This document shows, piece by piece, positions 5,996 to 7,882 of a stretch of 7,882 bases of DNA. How positions within the stretch are numbered: the stretch's first letter is position 1; each line of letters opens with the position of its first letter. The notes beneath the pieces were generated by a model. It was not told the DNA's origin and made no database searches. It saw nothing but the letters and a program-made list of their open reading frames with translations. Source of the DNA: Ignavibacteria bacterium (GTDB lineage Bacteria; Bacteroidota; Ignavibacteria; Ignavibacteriales; Melioribacteraceae); NCBI GenBank assembly GCA_027347545.1, contig DAIEQT010000116.1, forward strand, positions 1-7,882, written 5' to 3'. A program made the position numbers and the translations under genes.

Positions 5996-6037
5996 TACCA
6001 CCACCAGAACTGATATGTAAATTATACTTAATTATAG
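5919..6037. repeat. Direct repeat copy B: diverged antitoxin 5' end and promoter
   Basis: The second copy of the 118-119-nt repeat (first at 4885-5002), in the same orientation, so the DinD-like gene and its spacer lie between two direct repeats. The pattern suggests tandem duplication of a TA module followed by replacement of the distal part, or insertion of a DNA segment within it. Confidence 0.9.
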
Positions 6038-6050
6038 GCTAAAGAAACAA
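6021..6050 (-). promoter_or_regulatory. Duplicated TA promoter, now in front of the DinD-like gene
   Basis: Minus-strand TATAAT (6021-6026) with TTGTTT (6045-6050) at 18 nt; the additional TATAAT of copy A is also kept (6031-6036). The palindrome over the -10 has one mismatched arm base relative to copy A. This is the best visible promoter for the leader ORF and the DinD-like gene. Confidence 0.5.
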
Positions 6051-6088
6051 CTACAAAATTTCATTAGGTTACATGAACTAAAGGGCAA

Positions 6089-6110
6089 TTCTAAAAATTT
6101 ACTTTTAGAA
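6089..6110. other. 8-bp AT-rich hairpin in the intergenic region
   Basis: TTCTAAAA (6089-6096), 6-nt loop, TTTTAGAA (6103-6110). It lies between the divergently oriented DinD-like and epimerase genes. It has no T tract, and a regulatory role is only possible, not shown. Confidence 0.35.
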
Positions 6111-6118
6111 AAATTTAA

Positions 6119-6153
6119 CGCAGAGTTCGCAAAGAATCGCAAAGTCCGCAAAG
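6119..6153. repeat. Cluster of four CGCAAAG-type direct repeats
   Basis: CGCAGAG at 6119 and CGCAAAG at 6128, 6138 and 6147, spaced 9, 10 and 9 nt. The cluster lies in the divergent intergenic region (6038-6243), upstream of the epimerase gene. The near-helical period could reflect a multimeric binding site, but it may instead be a fragment of a dispersed genomic repeat. Confidence 0.6.
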
Positions 6154-6243
6154 GATATTGTGGCATAGCCATCACTTTGTGAATATTTTTAGGACCGTTC
6201 TAAACTGTTTTTGCTTAATTTTGGGATAATTACTGGATTATCA

Positions 6244-7278
6244 ATGAAAATACTTGTTACCGGCGGTGCCGGATTCCTCGGGATTAACCTAATCCGCTAC
6301 CTACTTAAAAGGAATTTTGAAATTATCTCATTAGATACGGTTGAATTCAACTATCCAGAGAGAAACCGGATAGAAGTAATTAAGGGAGATATCCGGAATT
6401 TAGAAACTGTTGAACAGGCAATGAGTAAAGCCGAAATAGTAATCCATACTGCGGCAGCTCTGCCACTTTATACTGAAAAAGAAATTTTCACTACAGACGT
6501 TACCGGTACTAAACTTCTTTTGCAAAGTGCATTAGAAAGACAAGTTGAACGCTTCATTCATATTTCTTCTACTGCTGTATATGGAATTCCAGATCATCAC
6601 CCACTTTATGAAGATGATAAACTTGATGGTGTTGGTCCATACGGCAAAGCGAAAATTGAAGCGGAAAATATTTGCCTAGAATACCGAAAGAAAAATTTGT
6701 GCGTTCCTATTCTCCGTCCAAAATCTTTCATCGGTCCCGAAAGACTTGGTGTATTTGCTTTGTTTTATGATTGGGCAAAAGAGGGCAAAGGATTCCCGAT
6801 GATTGGTTCAGGAAACAACCGTTACCAACTTTTAGATGTGGAAGATTTATGCGAAGTGATTTACAAATGTATAATCCTTCCTAAAGAAATTGTGAATGAT
6901 ACTTTTAATATCGGGGCTAAAGAATTCACAACAATGAAGGAAGATTACCAAGCTGTTTTGGATTGCGCGGGATTTGGGAAGCAAATTATTCCTTTGCCGG
7001 AGAAGCCAATAATTTTCACTCTTAAATTCTTGGAAGCACTAAAACTTTCTCCTTTATATAAATGGGTTTATGAGACAGCCTCCAAAGACTCATTTGTATC
7101 AATCGAAAAGGCTGAGAAGATTTTAGGATTCGCTCCAAAGTTTTCCAACAAAGATGCGTTGATTAGAAACTATAAATGGTATCTGGAACATCTTGATTCA
7201 TTCAAAGAACAAAGCGGCATTAGCCACCGTGTTCCTTGGAAACAAGGTATTCTTAAATTAGCTAAACGGTTTTTTTAG
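6244..7278 (+). CDS. NAD(P)-dependent epimerase/dehydratase (extended SDR)
   Basis: The 344-residue protein is an extended short-chain dehydrogenase of the nucleotide-sugar epimerase type. The Rossmann motif TGGAGFLG (6-13) is followed by acidic D31 at the end of beta-2, which favours NAD. GDIRN (48-52), HTAA, the catalytic Ser/Thr of ISST (107-110) and Y123xxxK127 complete the active site. [12 protein letters not shown] and the ..[13 protein letters not shown] segment match substrate-binding and C-terminal parts of the family. The last ~20 residues ([17 protein letters not shown]) form a basic, aromatic, possibly membrane-associating tail. I start at ATG 6244, where the Rossmann fold begins, with a weak GGA 6 nt before; an in-frame TTG at 6211 would add 11 residues. 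The substrate cannot be named; cell-envelope sugar metabolism is a reasonable guess. Confidence 0.9.
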   Translation: MKILVTGGAGFLGINLIRYLLKRNFEIISLDTVEFNYPERNRIEVIKGDIRNLETVEQAMSKAEIVIHTAAALPLYTEKEIFTTDVTGTKLLLQSALERQVERFIHISSTAVYGIPDHHPLYEDDKLDGVGPYGKAKIEAENICLEYRKKNLCVPILRPKSFIGPERLGVFALFYDWAKEGKGFPMIGSGNNRYQLLDVEDLCEVIYKCIILPKEIVNDTFNIGAKEFTTMKEDYQAVLDCAGFGKQIIPLPEKPIIFTLKFLEALKLSPLYKWVYETASKDSFVSIEKAEKILGFAPKFSNKDALIRNYKWYLEHLDSFKEQSGISHRVPWKQGILKLAKRFF

Positions 7279-7318
7279 GAATCTTATAAAATGAGACTGT
7301 TGAATAATTAATTTTGAG

Positions 7319-7343
7319 TCGCACTGAGCTTATCGAAGTGTGA
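7319..7343. repeat. REP-like hairpin, unit 1
   Basis: TCGCACT (7319-7325) pairs with AGTGTGA (7337-7343), one G-T wobble, around the core GAGCTTATCGA. Its core resembles, in reverse complement, that of the neighbouring unit at 7360-7386. It has the look of a dispersed extragenic palindrome. Confidence 0.6.
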
Positions 7344-7359
7344 TAATTTAGTTTGTTGT

Positions 7360-7386
7360 GTCATGGTTCGACAGACTCACCATGAC
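7360..7386. repeat. REP-like hairpin, unit 2 (inverted relative to unit 1)
   Basis: GTCATGGT (7360-7367) and ACCATGAC (7379-7386) form a perfect 8-bp stem with an 11-nt loop. Reading the reverse complement gives a GAG..TGTCGAA core like GAG..TATCGAA of unit 1. The pair sits between the epimerase stop and the GNAT start. It might stabilise or terminate the upstream transcript, but no T tract is present. Confidence 0.65.
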
Positions 7387-7413
7387 TTAGTCTTAGTATT
7401 TCAGAGGGCACAA

Positions 7414-7882
7414 ATGACAATTAGAAAATGGAATGAGAGTGATGCAGCGGCGGTGAGAAATGTTTTAGAGCTTTCGTGGCAAGAAGCTTATTCTACTTTT
7501 ATTCCCAAAACTGATTTAGACTACTACTTAGATAAAACTTACTCTATAGATTTGCTAAAAGATGCAAGCAAGAAAAGTGATTTCATTTGCTACGTTTCTG
7601 AAATAGACGAAACAATCTGCGGGTGGCTAAAACTGTACATCAACAAAGATGAAAACCGCTTCTACCTTTCTTCAATTTATGTTTTGCCGGAATACCAAAA
7701 GCTGAAAATCGGATTACAGTTCTTCAACTTAGCTTGTGAAGAAGCAGCCGGGAAAGGCTTCACAGAAATCTATATCGGTGTAATGATTCAAAACGAGCGC
7801 GCATTAAAATGGTATCAAAAAATTGGCTTTAATTTCTTTGAAGAGCAGCCTTTTACAATGGGAAACACTTCAGTTCCACACT
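7414..7882 (+). CDS. GNAT-family N-acetyltransferase, 3' end outside window
   Basis: An open frame from ATG 7414 runs 156 codons to the window edge without a stop. GAGGG (7404-7408) lies 5 nt upstream. The product begins MTIRKWNESDAAAVRNVLEL, the usual GNAT beta-1/alpha-1 pattern. It continues with FYLSSIYVLPEYQKLKIG (83-100), corresponding to acetyl-CoA-binding motif A, and IQNERALKWYQKIGF (125-139), the motif B region. The pyrophosphate loop normally reads Q/R-x-x-G-x-G/A; here it is Q95-K-L-K-I-G100, so the first glycine is replaced by lysine. Only a few C-terminal residues are probably missing. The acceptor substrate is unknown: family members acetylate antibiotics, amines or protein N termini. 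Confidence 0.88.
   Translation, partial: MTIRKWNESDAAAVRNVLELSWQEAYSTFIPKTDLDYYLDKTYSIDLLKDASKKSDFICYVSEIDETICGWLKLYINKDENRFYLSSIYVLPEYQKLKIGLQFFNLACEEAAGKGFTEIYIGVMIQNERALKWYQKIGFNFFEEQPFTMGNTSVPH

Noticed and set aside
5058..6037. Prophage or insertion sequence carrying the DinD-like gene
   Set aside because: No transposase, integrase or structural phage genes and no terminal inverted repeats at the segment borders are visible.
6119..6153. CRISPR array or replication iterons
   Set aside because: Repeats are only 7 nt with 2-3-nt spacers, and there is no Cas or replication gene nearby.
6172..6182. TCAC-TTT-GTGA as a CRP-type operator
   Set aside because: The arms are in the wrong order and spacing for the TGTGA-N6-TCACA site, so this is a chance palindrome on present evidence.

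Overview
The window is an AT-rich bacterial chromosomal segment with two halves. The left half (about 35-4360, all on the minus strand) is a conserved translation gene block. In transcription order it reads rplM (L13), rpsI (S9), rpsB (S2), tsf (EF-Ts), pyrH (UMP kinase), frr (ribosome recycling factor). The right half (about 4440-7882) is an accessory region. It holds a type II toxin-antitoxin pair, a Bro-N/DinD-like gene preceded by a truncated second copy of the antitoxin, an extended-SDR epimerase and the start of a GNAT acetyltransferase.

Organism: I infer a member of the Bacteroidota/Chlorobiota/Ignavibacteria assemblage, most likely Ignavibacteria-like. The reasons are the joined rplM-rpsI-rpsB-tsf-pyrH-frr order, AT-rich codon use and the style of the accessory proteins. 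Clear Shine-Dalgarno sites before most genes and a near-consensus TTGACA-17-TATATT promoter argue against a typical Bacteroidia genome. The lineage is an inference and no rRNA gene is present to confirm it.

Left half: the promoter at 4332-4360 drives rplM, which most likely starts at a TTG codon (4289) behind a GGAGG site. rpsI follows after 13 nt. A 110-nt spacer that can fold precedes rpsB, which carries a long charged C-terminal tail. A 121-nt spacer with two small hairpins precedes tsf. A textbook intrinsic terminator (12-bp stem, T tract) lies between tsf and pyrH, with promoter-like hexamers embedded in it. pyrH and frr are 17 nt apart and form the distal unit.

Right half: antitoxin and ParE/RelE toxin overlap by ATGA. 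Upstream of them in the same direction is a 277-aa Bro-N/DinD-like gene. In front of that gene sits a diverged ~119-nt copy of the TA promoter, RBS and first ~23 antitoxin codons. The truncated antitoxin ORF runs on and ends in an ATGA overlap with the DinD-like start codon, imitating the antitoxin-toxin coupling. This captured-promoter arrangement is the most unusual thing in the window. On the plus strand, a short CGCAAAG repeat cluster precedes the epimerase gene, and a pair of REP-like hairpins separates it from the GNAT gene that runs off the right edge.
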